This document shows positions 16,286 to 25,343 of a DNA stretch of 64,000 bases, one piece after another. The notes under the pieces were generated by a model. It made no database searches. It was given only the letters and a program-made list of their open reading frames with translations, and was not told the origin of the DNA. A program made the translations under genes and the position numbers. Numbering within the stretch: the first letter of the stretch is position 1; each line of letters opens with the position of its first letter. The DNA is from Calothrix brevissima NIES-22 (GTDB taxonomy: Bacteria; Cyanobacteriota; Cyanobacteriia; Cyanobacteriales; Nostocaceae), in NCBI RefSeq assembly GCF_002367995.1, contig NZ_AP018207.1, positions 1,364,001 through 1,428,000 on the forward strand, read 5' to 3'.

Positions 16286-16739
16286 ACTTTTTTTAGATTT
16301 TTTTAAGATAATTTTTGATTAAAAACTGATATTTTTGCGCTTGCAGTATCAATTGATTCTCTTTGTCAAAGATTTATACTTGAATCGCCAAACACAAAAT
16401 ACAAGCTTAAACATCAACTTTTCAGTTAACAGTTGAGTTTGGCATCAACAACTATCCTGACAAATCTTTCTTGTCTGGTTATGGCAGAAAATCTGATATT
16501 ATGTGCATTAAATTTAGCACAATAAAAATATTCCGTGTTGCATATTTGCGGTATGATTTATCTCACGCAAAAGACAACAATAGCGTAGAGGTAATGAAGA
16601 TTTTCAAAGTTTCATGACAAAATTTAGCTTTATTTTCGCCACACAGTCAGCTGTAGTAATTTAGGACATTATGCAGCACTAAAAAAGGCTTTATTTTAAC
16701 TACCGATCCGCAACCTTACGCCTACAATCCTTGTAACAA
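16286..16739. other. Intergenic region, no gene recognised
   Basis: AT-rich leader side of the aminotransferase gene. It should hold that gene's promoter; I see no coding frame of note and no named regulatory motif. Confidence 0.4.
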
Positions 16740-16863
16740 GTGAATTTGGCATTTTGGCAGATATTTTAATTGTGATGTTGGTATCTTGAAATTCGCGAAT
16801 GTCTTTGTGCGACAATACCGACTTGCAGAATCCCTCGGCTAATTACCGGGGGTCTTTTTTTTT
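16740..16863 (+). ncRNA. Candidate small RNA ending in a strong terminator
   Basis: A textbook intrinsic terminator lies on the plus strand at 16832-16863: CCCTCGG (16832-16838), a 7-base loop, CCGGGGG (16846-16852), then TCTTTTTTTTT. No plus-strand gene lies upstream; the nearest upstream gene is on the minus strand and reads away. A short RNA is therefore the simplest reason for the terminator. A possible TTGGCA box is at 16754-16759 with a TATCTT-like box at about 16782; the start is a guess and may lie further upstream. Confidence 0.4.
16832..16863 (+). terminator. Rho-independent terminator
   Basis: Seven-base-pair GC-rich stem (one G-T pair) followed by a run of nine T after TC. Confidence 0.8.
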
Positions 16864-16996
16864 AACTGCAATTCTTATGTGATTTTTGATTAGTCCTTTG
16901 TTATTAATTACTTCTTTACCTCCTCACCTTCCCCTATTTCCCCTGTCTTCTCCAACTCCAAATTCTCAGCTTTCATTCCTAATGCAGCCCAATCCC

Positions 16997-17126
16997 TAAG
17001 GGACTTACAAAAAATAAATTATCCATATTTCGTAGTGCGAGCATCTTGCTCGCTGGTGTTCACTCATCGTGCAAGATGCTCGCACTACAAATTTATTGGG
17101 TATTTAAAAAATTGGATGTCCCTAAG
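16997..17126. mobile_element. AAGGGACTT-type MITE-like element (copy 2)
   Basis: TAAGGGACTTACA at 16997-17009 and GTCCCTAAG at 17118-17126 are the ends. AAAAATAAATTATCC next to the left end matches the element at 13819. The centre is a perfect 18-bp hairpin: 17032-17049 (GTAGTGCGAGCATCTTGC) with 17071-17088. The rest of the gap up to 17252 shows only CAAATGACAAATGAC-type repeats. Confidence 0.75.
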
Positions 17127-17252
17127 AGCGTCCATAAACATACCACTCTAAATCACACAAAAGCTGAGAATATAATTTGACAAATGACAAATGACAATTG
17201 TACAGACAAGGGTTATCGCGTCTCTAACAAATGACTAATGACCATTGCGCCC

Positions 17253-17528
17253 CTAATTATGTGAATCCGAACGTTGGCGAAATAAGCCAGTCATACTTAA
17301 ACCAGTAATCAACAAGCCAATTAAGCCCAAAGCATTCAATACTGGGTAAATTTTTTCTAAATGGATAATTTCTAAAGTATGAATTTGCAACAGAAATTCA
17401 CCTAACTCATCTTGGTGCAACCATTCATGGGCTATAGTAAAACCCAAACCTGTGAACACCGTGAGGAATAAAGGTAAACACAGGATGATAGCAATCTGGC
17501 GGTGATATTTACGAAATGCGCGTTTCAT
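17253..17528 (-). CDS. Small PepSY-TM-like membrane protein
   Basis: 91 residues, two predicted membrane spans (about residues 12-33 and 62-82) joined by a short acidic loop, with a basic N-terminus (MKRAFRKYHRQIAI). The first span with preceding KYHR resembles the N-terminal segment of PepSY-associated membrane proteins; it is much shorter than full PepSY-TM proteins. No function can be given. Divergent from the nucleoside transporter. Confidence 0.65.
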   Translation of the reverse strand: MKRAFRKYHRQIAIILCLPLFLTVFTGLGFTIAHEWLHQDELGEFLLQIHTLEIIHLEKIYPVLNALGLIGLLITGLSMTGLFRQRSDSHN

Positions 17529-17642
17529 AAGTAATTTCCAGTTAAGTCAACTTCAGATTAGCAAAATCATTTGTCAAAAAAGACATATTTTTGTGTATGC
17601 TTTGTGACCAAGCCTCAAAGCAGTAAATTTTCTGGATTTATT

Positions 17643-18851
17643 ATGGAACGTGCTATTTCTGCCATTGGTATCTTAGTTTTTCTAGGCATATCTTACGCTT
17701 TATCTGTGAATCGCAGTGCTATTCGTTGGCGAACAATAGCCTGGGGGTTGGGTTTGGAATTTACATTCGCCCTATTAATTCTCAAAACTCCTGGTGGTTT
17801 AACTGTATTTAAAACCTTAGGAGATGTTGTCAGCAATTTCCTCGCATTCTCTGATGTGGGTGCAAAATTTGTCTTTGGCGACAATTTCAAGGATCATTTA
17901 TTTGCCTTTCAAGTGTTACCCACAATTATTTTCTTCTCAGCCTTTATCAGTGTTTTATATTACTACGGTATTTTGCAGCGTATAGTCAATGGACTTGCCT
18001 GGATAACGATAAAGACAATGAAAACATCGGGTTCCGAGTCCTTATCCTGTGCAGGAAATATCTTTTTAGGGCCAACTGAATCAGCATTAATAGTTAAGCC
18101 ATATGTATCTAAAATGACGCAATCTGAACTTCATGCTGTCATGACAGGCGGTTTTGCCACCATTGCAGGGGGAGTCTTAGGCGCTTATTTATCATTTGGC
18201 ATTCCCGCAGAACACTTAATAGCAGCTTTTTTTATGACTGCACCTACATCTTTAGTCGTGTCAAAACTGCTATATCCAGAAACAGAAGTATCAGAAACTG
18301 CTGGTCATGCCAAGCTAGATGTGGAAACAAATTATATTAATGTAATTGATGCTATCACCACAGGTGCAATTGATGGCGTCAAGCTAGCAGTGAATGTTGG
18401 CGTCATGATAATTGCCTTTTTGGGTTTACTAGCAGCCTTCAATGCTTTTTTAGCTTGGTTAGGAAGTTTTGTTAATTTACCCCAATTATCATTGCAGTGG
18501 ATTTTGTCTTTTATTATGGCTCCTGTAGCTTGGTTGATGGGTGTACCTTGGGCGGATTGTCTCCAAGTAGGCGCATTATTAGGTACAAAGACCATTCTTA
18601 ATGAGTTTATTGCTTTTTTAGATTTAAAAACATTAATTGCTAGTGGCAAAATTTCCCAAAGGGCGATAATTATTGCTACTTACGCTTTATGTAATTTTGC
18701 AAATATTGGCTCTATAGGAATTACCATAGGTGGACTTGCCGGTCTAGCACCCGATCGCCAACACGACTTAGCACGAATGGGTGTAAAATCCATGATTGGC
18801 GGCTTACTGGCAGGTTTTATTACCGCTTGTATTGCGGGCATGTTGGTATAA
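17643..18851 (+). CDS. Concentrative nucleoside transporter (NupC/CNT family)
   Basis: 402-residue polytopic membrane protein of the CNT family, which imports nucleosides with H+ or Na+. Typical segments are FVFGDNF...FAFQVLPTIIFFSAFISVLYYYG (gate and first core helices), SAGNIFLGPTESAL-like CAGNIFLGPTESALIVKPY, MTGGFATIAGGVLGAY and CNFANIGSIGITIGG. ATG at 17643 is chosen; a longer reading from TTG at 17571 would add a non-hydrophobic, Cys-containing leader with no family resemblance. The palindrome at 18866-18887 follows the stop. Confidence 0.9.
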   Translation: MERAISAIGILVFLGISYALSVNRSAIRWRTIAWGLGLEFTFALLILKTPGGLTVFKTLGDVVSNFLAFSDVGAKFVFGDNFKDHLFAFQVLPTIIFFSAFISVLYYYGILQRIVNGLAWITIKTMKTSGSESLSCAGNIFLGPTESALIVKPYVSKMTQSELHAVMTGGFATIAGGVLGAYLSFGIPAEHLIAAFFMTAPTSLVVSKLLYPETEVSETAGHAKLDVETNYINVIDAITTGAIDGVKLAVNVGVMIIAFLGLLAAFNAFLAWLGSFVNLPQLSLQWILSFIMAPVAWLMGVPWADCLQVGALLGTKTILNEFIAFLDLKTLIASGKISQRAIIIATYALCNFANIGSIGITIGGLAGLAPDRQHDLARMGVKSMIGGLLAGFITACIAGMLV

Positions 18852-18865
18852 ATTGTCATTAATCA

Positions 18866-18887
18866 GAGACGCGATTAATCGCGTCTC
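18866..18887. repeat. Perfect 22-bp palindrome, recurrent
   Basis: GAGACGCGATTAATCGCGTCTC equals its own reverse complement up to 22 bases. Close copies occur at 45303-45322 and 60234-60253, each just downstream of a gene, so it may act as a short mRNA 3' hairpin or be a dispersed repeat. Confidence 0.75.
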
Positions 18888-18908
18888 TACAATTGTCATT
18901 TCCCTGTC

Positions 18909-19355
18909 TCATTCTTTCCTAACGTACCCCAGGCTCCAATTACTCGGTTGTTGTAGATGATCGAGTTTGCCTTCTACCATGAGCCACAAAGCTAATCTAG
19001 TATTGACATATCCCTTAACTAAATAATGACCTGGTTGGGCATTAATTCCATTTAGCTCAGTGTAACTACCAAAATACACAGCCCCGCAGTAAATGGTGTT
19101 TGTTGGTAACCGCAATTGCAGCAAATAGTCATGAATATAGCCGTTGGGAATCTGAAAAATCCCATAAACATGATGTTGACCCCGCCAAGGCTGAATCACG
19201 ATTTTTTCAGGAGAAATATAGTGTTTTTGGTTGTTTGAAGCGATAAATCCGCGTTTATAACACTTCCCAATTCGCTGCTCTGATATGTAAGAAAAGCCGA
19301 GAATTCCCACTAAGCTAATGGCAAACAAGGTATAAATGAATTGACGATTTCGCAC
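18909..19355 (-). CDS. Hypothetical membrane-anchored protein
   Basis: 148 residues starting at GTG. One N-terminal membrane span or signal anchor (about residues 7-24: IYTLFAISLVGILGFSYI) is followed by a domain that would face the periplasm, with aromatic-rich beta-like segments (GQHHVYGIFQIPNGYIHDYLLQL, GHYLVKGYVNTRLALWLM split by turns). Two Cys are present. I do not recognise a family. It is convergent with the nucleoside transporter. Confidence 0.6.
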   Translation of the reverse strand: MRNRQFIYTLFAISLVGILGFSYISEQRIGKCYKRGFIASNNQKHYISPEKIVIQPWRGQHHVYGIFQIPNGYIHDYLLQLRLPTNTIYCGAVYFGSYTELNGINAQPGHYLVKGYVNTRLALWLMVEGKLDHLQQPSNWSLGYVRKE

Positions 19356-19568
19356 TTGTTCATATCCAACAATACTTTTTGTGTTTATAGCTTAACTATT
19401 GTCTTTTTATTTTTGGTTGTTAGCTTGAGCCGCAATCATCCCATGATGCAGTCAAGCTAATAGCTTGATTGTTAAATAGTTTCAGCAACACTTACTTATA
19501 GTATTTGTAACAATGGATATTAAAAACTGCTCAAAAAGCGATCGCCTCCGGAGCGATCTGCTATCAAT

Positions 19569-20930
19569 GTGAATTTAAAGTTATATAGACGTACTAGCCA
19601 TTCTCCAGTTACTGAAACAGTACATTTGACACCTGTAAATATGGTTACTGATAAACAAAGCCTGATCCTGATTGTTGACGATAACCCAAACAATGCCAAA
19701 TTACTGTTTGATTATTTACAAGCTTCCGGTTTACAAGCCTCACTAGCGGAAAATGGCGAAATGGCTTTGGCGCAAGTGCAAGAAATTTTGCCTGACTTAA
19801 TTTTATTAGATGTGATGATGCCGGGAATTGATGGCTTTGAAACTTGCCGACGCTTAAAAGCAAACCCAGTTACTCAAAATATTCCCGTGATTTTTATGAC
19901 CGCCATATCAGATGTGGTAGATAAAGTCAAGGGTTTAGGTCTTGGTGCAGTAGACTACATTACCAAACCATTTCAGCCAGCCGATGTATTAGCGCGGATC
20001 AATCTTCATTTGAAATTATCTTATCTCAACCAAAAGCTAGAACAACGAGCAACAGAATTAACTGCGACTGTGGAACAGTTAAAACAATCTCAACAGCGTT
20101 TGGTACAAAGTGAAAAAATGTCCACTTTGGGAGGATTAGTAGCTGGAATTGCGCATGAAATTAATAATCCGACTAGCTTTGTGCAAGGTAATCTCACCTT
20201 TGCACAAAAATATATGCAAGATTTAATCGAGCACATTCATCTCTATAAAAATCAAGCCTCAGCAACAGAAATAGCCAAACACGCAGCCAAAATAGATTTA
20301 GAATATATTTTCAAAGATTTTCCCCATATTCTCGATTCTATGCATGAGGGAGTAGAGCGTATTTGCGATATTAGTATGTCTCTACGTACCTTTGCTCGTG
20401 CTGATAGTGCTGTGAAAATTTCTTTTAATATTCACGATGGCATTGACAGTACTATTTTAATTCTCAAACATAGATTAAAAGCTTCTAATCGGCGTCCGGC
20501 TATTGAAATTATCCGCGATTACGATGATTTACCAGAAATAGAATGCTTTCCTGGGCAATTAAACCAAGTATTTATGAACATTTTAGGTAATGCAATTGAT
20601 GCTTTAGAAGAGTCTAATTTAGGGCGCAGTTATCAAGAAATTGCTAAGAATCCTAATTATATTAAAATCACAACTAAATTAATTGCCGATAAAAATAATA
20701 TTTTAATTACTATTCGAGATAATGGTTTGGGTATTCCCGATAAAATTAAATCACAAATATTCGACCATCTATTTACAACTAAACCTGTAGGCAAAGGTAC
20801 AGGTTTGGGTTTATCTATTACTCAACAAATTATTGTTGATAAACATGGGGGAAAAATTGCAGTAAATTCTGTTTTTGGTGAAGGTGCAGAATTTGCGATT
20901 ACTCTACCAGTAAATTCGCAAAACAAGTAA
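19569..20930 (+). CDS. Receiver-histidine kinase hybrid (response regulator domain at N-terminus)
   Basis: 453 residues from GTG 19569; ATG at 19641 would give 429 and starts closer to the domain. An N-terminal receiver (about 33-150: LILIVDDNPNN, phospho-acceptor D81 in LILLDVMMPG, Lys in YITKPF) is joined by a coiled coil (about 155-185) to a kinase core with H196 in AHEINNP, an N box GNAIDALEE, and G boxes DNGLGIPD and GKGTGLGLSI. No sensor or membrane region is present, so this is a soluble signal relay, probably driven by phosphotransfer to D81 from another kinase. Its kinase core closely resembles that of the GAF kinase at 39049, marking them as paralogues. Confidence 0.9.
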   Translation: MNLKLYRRTSHSPVTETVHLTPVNMVTDKQSLILIVDDNPNNAKLLFDYLQASGLQASLAENGEMALAQVQEILPDLILLDVMMPGIDGFETCRRLKANPVTQNIPVIFMTAISDVVDKVKGLGLGAVDYITKPFQPADVLARINLHLKLSYLNQKLEQRATELTATVEQLKQSQQRLVQSEKMSTLGGLVAGIAHEINNPTSFVQGNLTFAQKYMQDLIEHIHLYKNQASATEIAKHAAKIDLEYIFKDFPHILDSMHEGVERICDISMSLRTFARADSAVKISFNIHDGIDSTILILKHRLKASNRRPAIEIIRDYDDLPEIECFPGQLNQVFMNILGNAIDALEESNLGRSYQEIAKNPNYIKITTKLIADKNNILITIRDNGLGIPDKIKSQIFDHLFTTKPVGKGTGLGLSITQQIIVDKHGGKIAVNSVFGEGAEFAITLPVNSQNK

Positions 20931-20972
20931 TGGATAATTGTTGTGAGCAATTACCCATTACCGAAGACGAAT

Positions 20973-22535
20973 TTACAATTTCTCTGGCTGCTCGATGTTA
21001 ACGGCACTTGCCTGAGTGCTAACAGCAGTAGTTCCTTGCAATATTGCAGTATGAGAAACTGAATTGTTAGCTAAAGTAAACAGAGGATTTGACAAAATCC
21101 CAGAAATAGTAGTGGCGATTAAAGTTACTATCAAACCCACTTGCAAAGGTCTAAATCCAGGTAAATTCCATTGCACTGGGGGATAATTTTGCACTACTTC
21201 CGACATTTCTTGAGGTTCTTTGACTACCATCATCTTGACTACACGAATGTAGTAGTAGATGGAGACAACGCTGGTAACTAAGCCTAACAGAACTAACCAG
21301 TAAAGGCCAGCTTGCCAACCTGCCCAGAACAAGTAAATTTTGCCGAAAAATCCTGCTAGTGGGGGAATACCACCTAAAGAGAGCAGGGAGATACTCAAGC
21401 CTAATGTCAGCAGTGGATCTTTTTGATATAAGCCAGAGTATTCGGCAATTTGATCTGTTCCGGTTCTCAGGGAGAACAAAATAATGCAGGTAAAGCCGCA
21501 CAGGTTCATGAACAGATAGACCAGCAAGTAAAAAATCATACTGGCATATCCGGCTTCAGTACCAGCAATCATCCCAATCATCACAAACCCAGCTTGGGCG
21601 ATAGATGAATAGGCTAGCATTCGTTTCATGCTGGTTTGGGCGAGAGCAACTACGTTACCCAGCACCATACTAAGAACTGCAAGGGCAGTAAAGACGAATC
21701 TCCATTCGTCAGCGACTAGGGGGAAGACTGAGGTGAGTAAGCGGATAGCTAGGGCAAAACCTGCTGCTTTGGAACCTACAGATAAAAAGGCAATCACTGG
21801 GGTAGGAGCGCCTTCGTAAACGTCTGGAGTCCATTGGTGGAAGGGAGCAGCAGAAATTTTGAAGCCAATACCGGCAATTACAAAAACCAGAGAAATGACT
21901 ATACCCAATGACTGCCCAATGTGTGCTTTGGCAATGCCATCGGCGATCGCACTTAGTTGAGTTTGTCCGCCAGATAAACCATAAAGCAGGGACACGCCAT
22001 ATAAAAATACTGCTGTACTGGAAGCCCCAATCAACAGATATTTTAGCGCTGCTTCATTTGAGCGTGGGTCACGCTTGGTATAACCTGTTAGCAAATAAGA
22101 GGAAATACTCAGGGTTTCTAAGGAGATGAAAATCATCACCAACTCACTAGCCCCGGATAAAAACATTCCTCCCAGGGTAGCAGTTAACAAAATCGCAATG
22201 AATTCTGCTAAAGCGGTGCCACTCTGCTCTACGTAGCGAATGGACATCAAAATAGTAACGGCGGCAGATAAGGCAATAATACCGCGAAAGACAATGCTGA
22301 GGTCGTCACTATTAAAGCCACCGCTAAAAGCAATGGGATTAGTAGCATCCCATTGCAAGCTCAGGGCGACAATCGCAGCTAATAAACCTGCGATCGCTAG
22401 ATACCCAATCCAGCGTGAAGATGTACGCCCCAAAATCAAATCAACAATCAAAACCCCCAAGAGGGTGAGAATGACAATACCCTCTGGTAAAATCGTTCCC
22501 GCATTTAGCTGGGATGCAAGATTAGCAAAATCCAT
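20973..22535 (-). CDS. ndhB: NAD(P)H-quinone oxidoreductase subunit 2 (NDH-1 NdhB)
   Basis: 520-residue polytopic subunit of the thylakoid NDH-1 complex, which drives cyclic electron flow and respiration; one of the antiporter-like proton-pumping subunits. It has about 14 membrane spans and typical segments ([33 protein letters not shown] split in family order, [47 protein letters not shown]). A conserved lysine and glutamate in these segments carry the proton path in the family. It is single in cyanobacteria and here stands alone; the stop is convergent with the hybrid kinase. Confidence 0.97.
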   Translation of the reverse strand: MDFANLASQLNAGTILPEGIVILTLLGVLIVDLILGRTSSRWIGYLAIAGLLAAIVALSLQWDATNPIAFSGGFNSDDLSIVFRGIIALSAAVTILMSIRYVEQSGTALAEFIAILLTATLGGMFLSGASELVMIFISLETLSISSYLLTGYTKRDPRSNEAALKYLLIGASSTAVFLYGVSLLYGLSGGQTQLSAIADGIAKAHIGQSLGIVISLVFVIAGIGFKISAAPFHQWTPDVYEGAPTPVIAFLSVGSKAAGFALAIRLLTSVFPLVADEWRFVFTALAVLSMVLGNVVALAQTSMKRMLAYSSIAQAGFVMIGMIAGTEAGYASMIFYLLVYLFMNLCGFTCIILFSLRTGTDQIAEYSGLYQKDPLLTLGLSISLLSLGGIPPLAGFFGKIYLFWAGWQAGLYWLVLLGLVTSVVSIYYYIRVVKMMVVKEPQEMSEVVQNYPPVQWNLPGFRPLQVGLIVTLIATTISGILSNPLFTLANNSVSHTAILQGTTAVSTQASAVNIEQPEKL

Positions 22536-22697
22536 GAGTTGTATAGGTTTTGGCGATTAGACATCAAGGCTAACTTTGTTCATTCTATCTATTGTTCTGA
22601 ACCAAAGTTCCATAAACCTTTTTGTCCGATTCCATAGAGTAAATTATATTCATTTTCTCTATTGCCAATCCATTATTCAATATTTCACGCAAAAATA

Positions 22698-22728
22698 AGC
22701 AGTTCAGCGATATTTTGAACTGCTTTTT
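22698..22728. terminator. Terminator downstream of the RNA-binding protein gene
   Basis: AGCAGTTCA (22698-22706) pairs with TGAACTGCT (22716-22724), with TTTTT on the plus strand and TTATTTTTG on the minus strand. It lies about 105 bp past the minus-strand rbp stop and probably ends that transcript. Confidence 0.65.
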
Positions 22729-22830
22729 ATTAAATAAGCAGTCCAGTATGTTACCGAAGCTGCTAAATATGGGATAATTTTTTTAGCTAAAGGCTTTTTA
22801 TCTTCCTGCCTTAATGCATCGCCTCAAGTC

Positions 22831-23142
22831 TTAATATTGTCTTGAGTATCCGCTAGCATTTCTTCCCCAATTGCCACCGCCAGAGCGACTACCTTTGTCC
22901 TCCCGTGGTCTAGCTTTATTAACTTTCATTACACGCCCCATCCATTCAGCACCATCTAGAGCTTGAATAGCTGCATCTTCGGCGGCTGATGATTCCATTT
23001 CCACGAAACCAAAGCCCCGTGCGCGTCCAGTTTCCCGATCTGTGGGTAATTGAACTCGCGTAACGGTACCGTACTCAGAAAATACTTTGCTGAGGTCGTC
23101 TTGTGTGACGCTGTAGGATAGGTTACCTACGTAAATAGACAT
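22831..23142 (-). CDS. rbp: RRM-type RNA-binding protein (cyanobacterial Rbp)
   Basis: 103 residues: a single RNA recognition motif with RNP2 (IYVGNL, residues 3-8) and RNP1 (RGFGFVEM, about 43-50), followed by a short Gly/Ser/Arg/Asn-rich tail. This is the layout of the cold-responsive Rbp proteins of filamentous cyanobacteria. GGGAGAG lies 4-10 bases before the ATG. It has its own promoter-like sequence and terminator, so is monocistronic. Confidence 0.92.
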   Translation of the reverse strand: MSIYVGNLSYSVTQDDLSKVFSEYGTVTRVQLPTDRETGRARGFGFVEMESSAAEDAAIQALDGAEWMGRVMKVNKARPREDKGSRSGGGNWGRNASGYSRQY

Positions 23143-23196
23143 GAAACTCTCCCGAATCCATTGATGCAGAGATGCTTATCCGGAGAGCAACTTGCA

Positions 23197-23202
23197 ATTA
23201 TA
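23197..23202 (-). promoter_or_regulatory. Possible -10 element of rbp
   Basis: On the minus strand a perfect TATAAT lies about 55 bases before the rbp start codon; no good -35 box stands 17 bases upstream. This would give a leader of about 45 bases. The call rests on the hexamer alone. Confidence 0.35.
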
Positions 23203-23355
23203 AATAAAAACAAGATTTTGACCGCCGAATTGAACTTCTCCGATTTTATGCTAACACAACTTTTCTGTGACTTGGCAATATATCTTATCCATTTGTCATC
23301 ATGTGTGCTAAAATACAAAATTTTTTATAATTTTGACTACTATATTTATCTGCTC

Positions 23356-24597
23356 TTAGGTTTGGATCGCAAATTCCTCTGGCGCAATATCCCAATTTAC
23401 CCAGCAAATTGCTTGATGGGCTGATGTCATATCCGGTGGAACGCGCAAAGCATGTATAAATCCAGTGCTGGGACAAGTCATTTTTAATAAATAAATTGGC
23501 TCTGCATCCACATCAGCGTCAATTTTTAATAGGGTGTATTCTCTCCAAGTATCTAATTCAATGGCTTGTAATTCTTGGCAAATTCGAGCATAACCAATAC
23601 CTTGAATTAATACTCGCCGCAGTTCGGCATTTTCTTCTGTTAATAACCATTGAGCTTGCCATTGCTGCGGGTGGAGTTTACCGTATTTTTCTGGTAAAGT
23701 GACACCGTGATAAAAGTAAAGGCTAAATCCATCAGCGTACTCTATTGCAGGTTCCCCTTCTGCGTGGAGACGATTTTGATTATCGAAGCGCAGATGAAGC
23801 GGGCGATCGCAGATAATTACAGCTTGATCAAAAGTAAAAATCCATCCGCACTCTTTAATTAAAGATTGATATATTAACAATTCTGGAAAAATTTCTGAAC
23901 ACCATACACAAGTAATAATAAAATCCCGAAAGCTGTTAATTTTACACTCTTCTTCTGGCTGAAAACATTGCCCAAATACATTATTTATGTAAGAGTATAA
24001 ACTGGCTTGGAGAGAAGATGATAGCCGAGTTCCGAGTTGCAGGTTTATTTGTTGCCAATCTTCACTTTGTAGTTGTTCATTCAGATATATTCTGCTGTAA
24101 TTTTCTATTACAAAACTTAGCCTAAAACCTAAAATATCGGAAAAATTGTTATTTAATTTAGCATACACTAGTTCATCGAATAGGTCTTCATCGATGTTGA
24201 TATCTTGAAAAACTTGAGGATATATTGAATAACTCAGATCTTTGAAAAACGAAGTTTGTCTTCCCAATAGATCTAGTGGCTTTTCTAGTAAATCTCGTTG
24301 CAGCTTTTTTAGTTTACTAATTGGTGAATTATTTAATTGGCTAACAACTTTGTTATTTAATTCATTTTTCAAGTAATCAAGCTTGTCAAAGATAGTAAAT
24401 TTTAGAGCTAAATAAGGACTTTCATAAAAAATAATGTTAGGAGCATTCTTCCCCATTCCTATGTAGGCTGCTTTTACTGCTTCTGTAGCTTTTTCACGAT
24501 CGATTCGTTCATTTGAAAGCGCAATCCTTCGCCACTTCTCCCGATAAACTGGAATTAAAGCTTCTTGTTCGGGGGTTAACTTGTCAATCTGCAACAT
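23356..24597 (-). CDS. DUF6745-like protein
   Basis: 413 residues, cytosolic, no membrane span. The C-terminal third has the pattern I associate with DUF6745 proteins (PAIEYADGFSLYFYHG, LP.KYG, then a run ending in an HALRVPPDM segment and INWD-like CWVNWDIAPEEF). The N-terminal half is Lys/Leu-rich and helical. Molecular function unknown. The start overlaps the end of the 97-residue gene at 24584-24877 by 14 bases, so the two are translationally coupled and likely work together. Confidence 0.7.
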   Translation of the reverse strand: MLQIDKLTPEQEALIPVYREKWRRIALSNERIDREKATEAVKAAYIGMGKNAPNIIFYESPYLALKFTIFDKLDYLKNELNNKVVSQLNNSPISKLKKLQRDLLEKPLDLLGRQTSFFKDLSYSIYPQVFQDINIDEDLFDELVYAKLNNNFSDILGFRLSFVIENYSRIYLNEQLQSEDWQQINLQLGTRLSSSLQASLYSYINNVFGQCFQPEEECKINSFRDFIITCVWCSEIFPELLIYQSLIKECGWIFTFDQAVIICDRPLHLRFDNQNRLHAEGEPAIEYADGFSLYFYHGVTLPEKYGKLHPQQWQAQWLLTEENAELRRVLIQGIGYARICQELQAIELDTWREYTLLKIDADVDAEPIYLLKMTCPSTGFIHALRVPPDMTSAHQAICWVNWDIAPEEFAIQT

Positions 24598-24877
24598 AGC
24601 GCCAGGAAGAAGGCTCGTATTCTCTTTGGATTTTCACCATCCAATGACCTTGAGGAACTGCGATCGCCTTGTGTTCCTCATGACTCAGTAAAGCCGCAGT
24701 AGAATAAACACTTAGATAAAGAGTATCATTTTTTAAGAATAATTTAGCATCGCCTTCGGTAATCCGGTGCTTATGCCCAGTTACCTCACCTTCTGCCAAA
24801 GTTAAATGAGGTAGCTTTTCTCCCTCAACTTGTGGCACAGGTTGTAGAATGACATCACCTTGACGAATTGGTTGCAT
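24584..24877 (-). CDS. Small conserved partner of the DUF6745-like protein
   Basis: 97 residues, beta-rich by eye, with motif-like stretches QGDVILQPVPQ, GEVTGHKHRI, LLSHEEHKAIAVPQGHW and REYEPSSWRYVAD. Several His and Glu residues (GHKHRI, SHEEH) could bind a metal, but that is speculation. It lies directly upstream of, and overlaps, the DUF6745-like gene. No known function. Confidence 0.65.
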   Translation of the reverse strand: MQPIRQGDVILQPVPQVEGEKLPHLTLAEGEVTGHKHRITEGDAKLFLKNDTLYLSVYSTAALLSHEEHKAIAVPQGHWMVKIQREYEPSSWRYVAD

Positions 24878-25343
24878 AGTCTCGGCTCCAAGATAGGTAC
24901 AAAACCCACTTCGCTTTTGCTCTCAATTTTGATTTAATTTTGGCACAACCTTTTGCAGAATAGGGAATGAGAGATAAGGTAAGGGGACACAAAGGAAGCA
25001 GGAATTATGAAATCAACTCGCCTTCATCACCTGCGATCCCTGACTTGCGCCGAAAACAGGAGCGATCGCTATATTACACTTTGGGGGTATTTTGAAAACT
25101 GTAGTCGCCAATTTTGCTCTTGATAAGTTAAAGATGGAAATAGCTGGAAATTCACAGCCAGCGTTTTCCTATCTTATTATCTGGAAAGGACTGTGCCCAA
25201 ACTGTAGCGGATTTTTACCCTCATGGGCATTTTGTGTGAGGATCAACTCACATGCAAAAGTGCGACGCTTTATTGTCACATCTCGCCGAAATCATTTAAA
25301 TTTTTCTGTTTAGCTGAACGGCTATTCTTTTTTTTAAATTTCC
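24878..25343. other. Intergenic region upstream of topA
   Basis: Divergent gap serving the small DUF6745 partner and topA. A 38-codon ORF (25007-25123) with AGGA five bases before its ATG could be a leader peptide but has no recognisable sequence. Another reading, 25092-25313, has no start context. No terminator or repeat seen. Confidence 0.4.
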
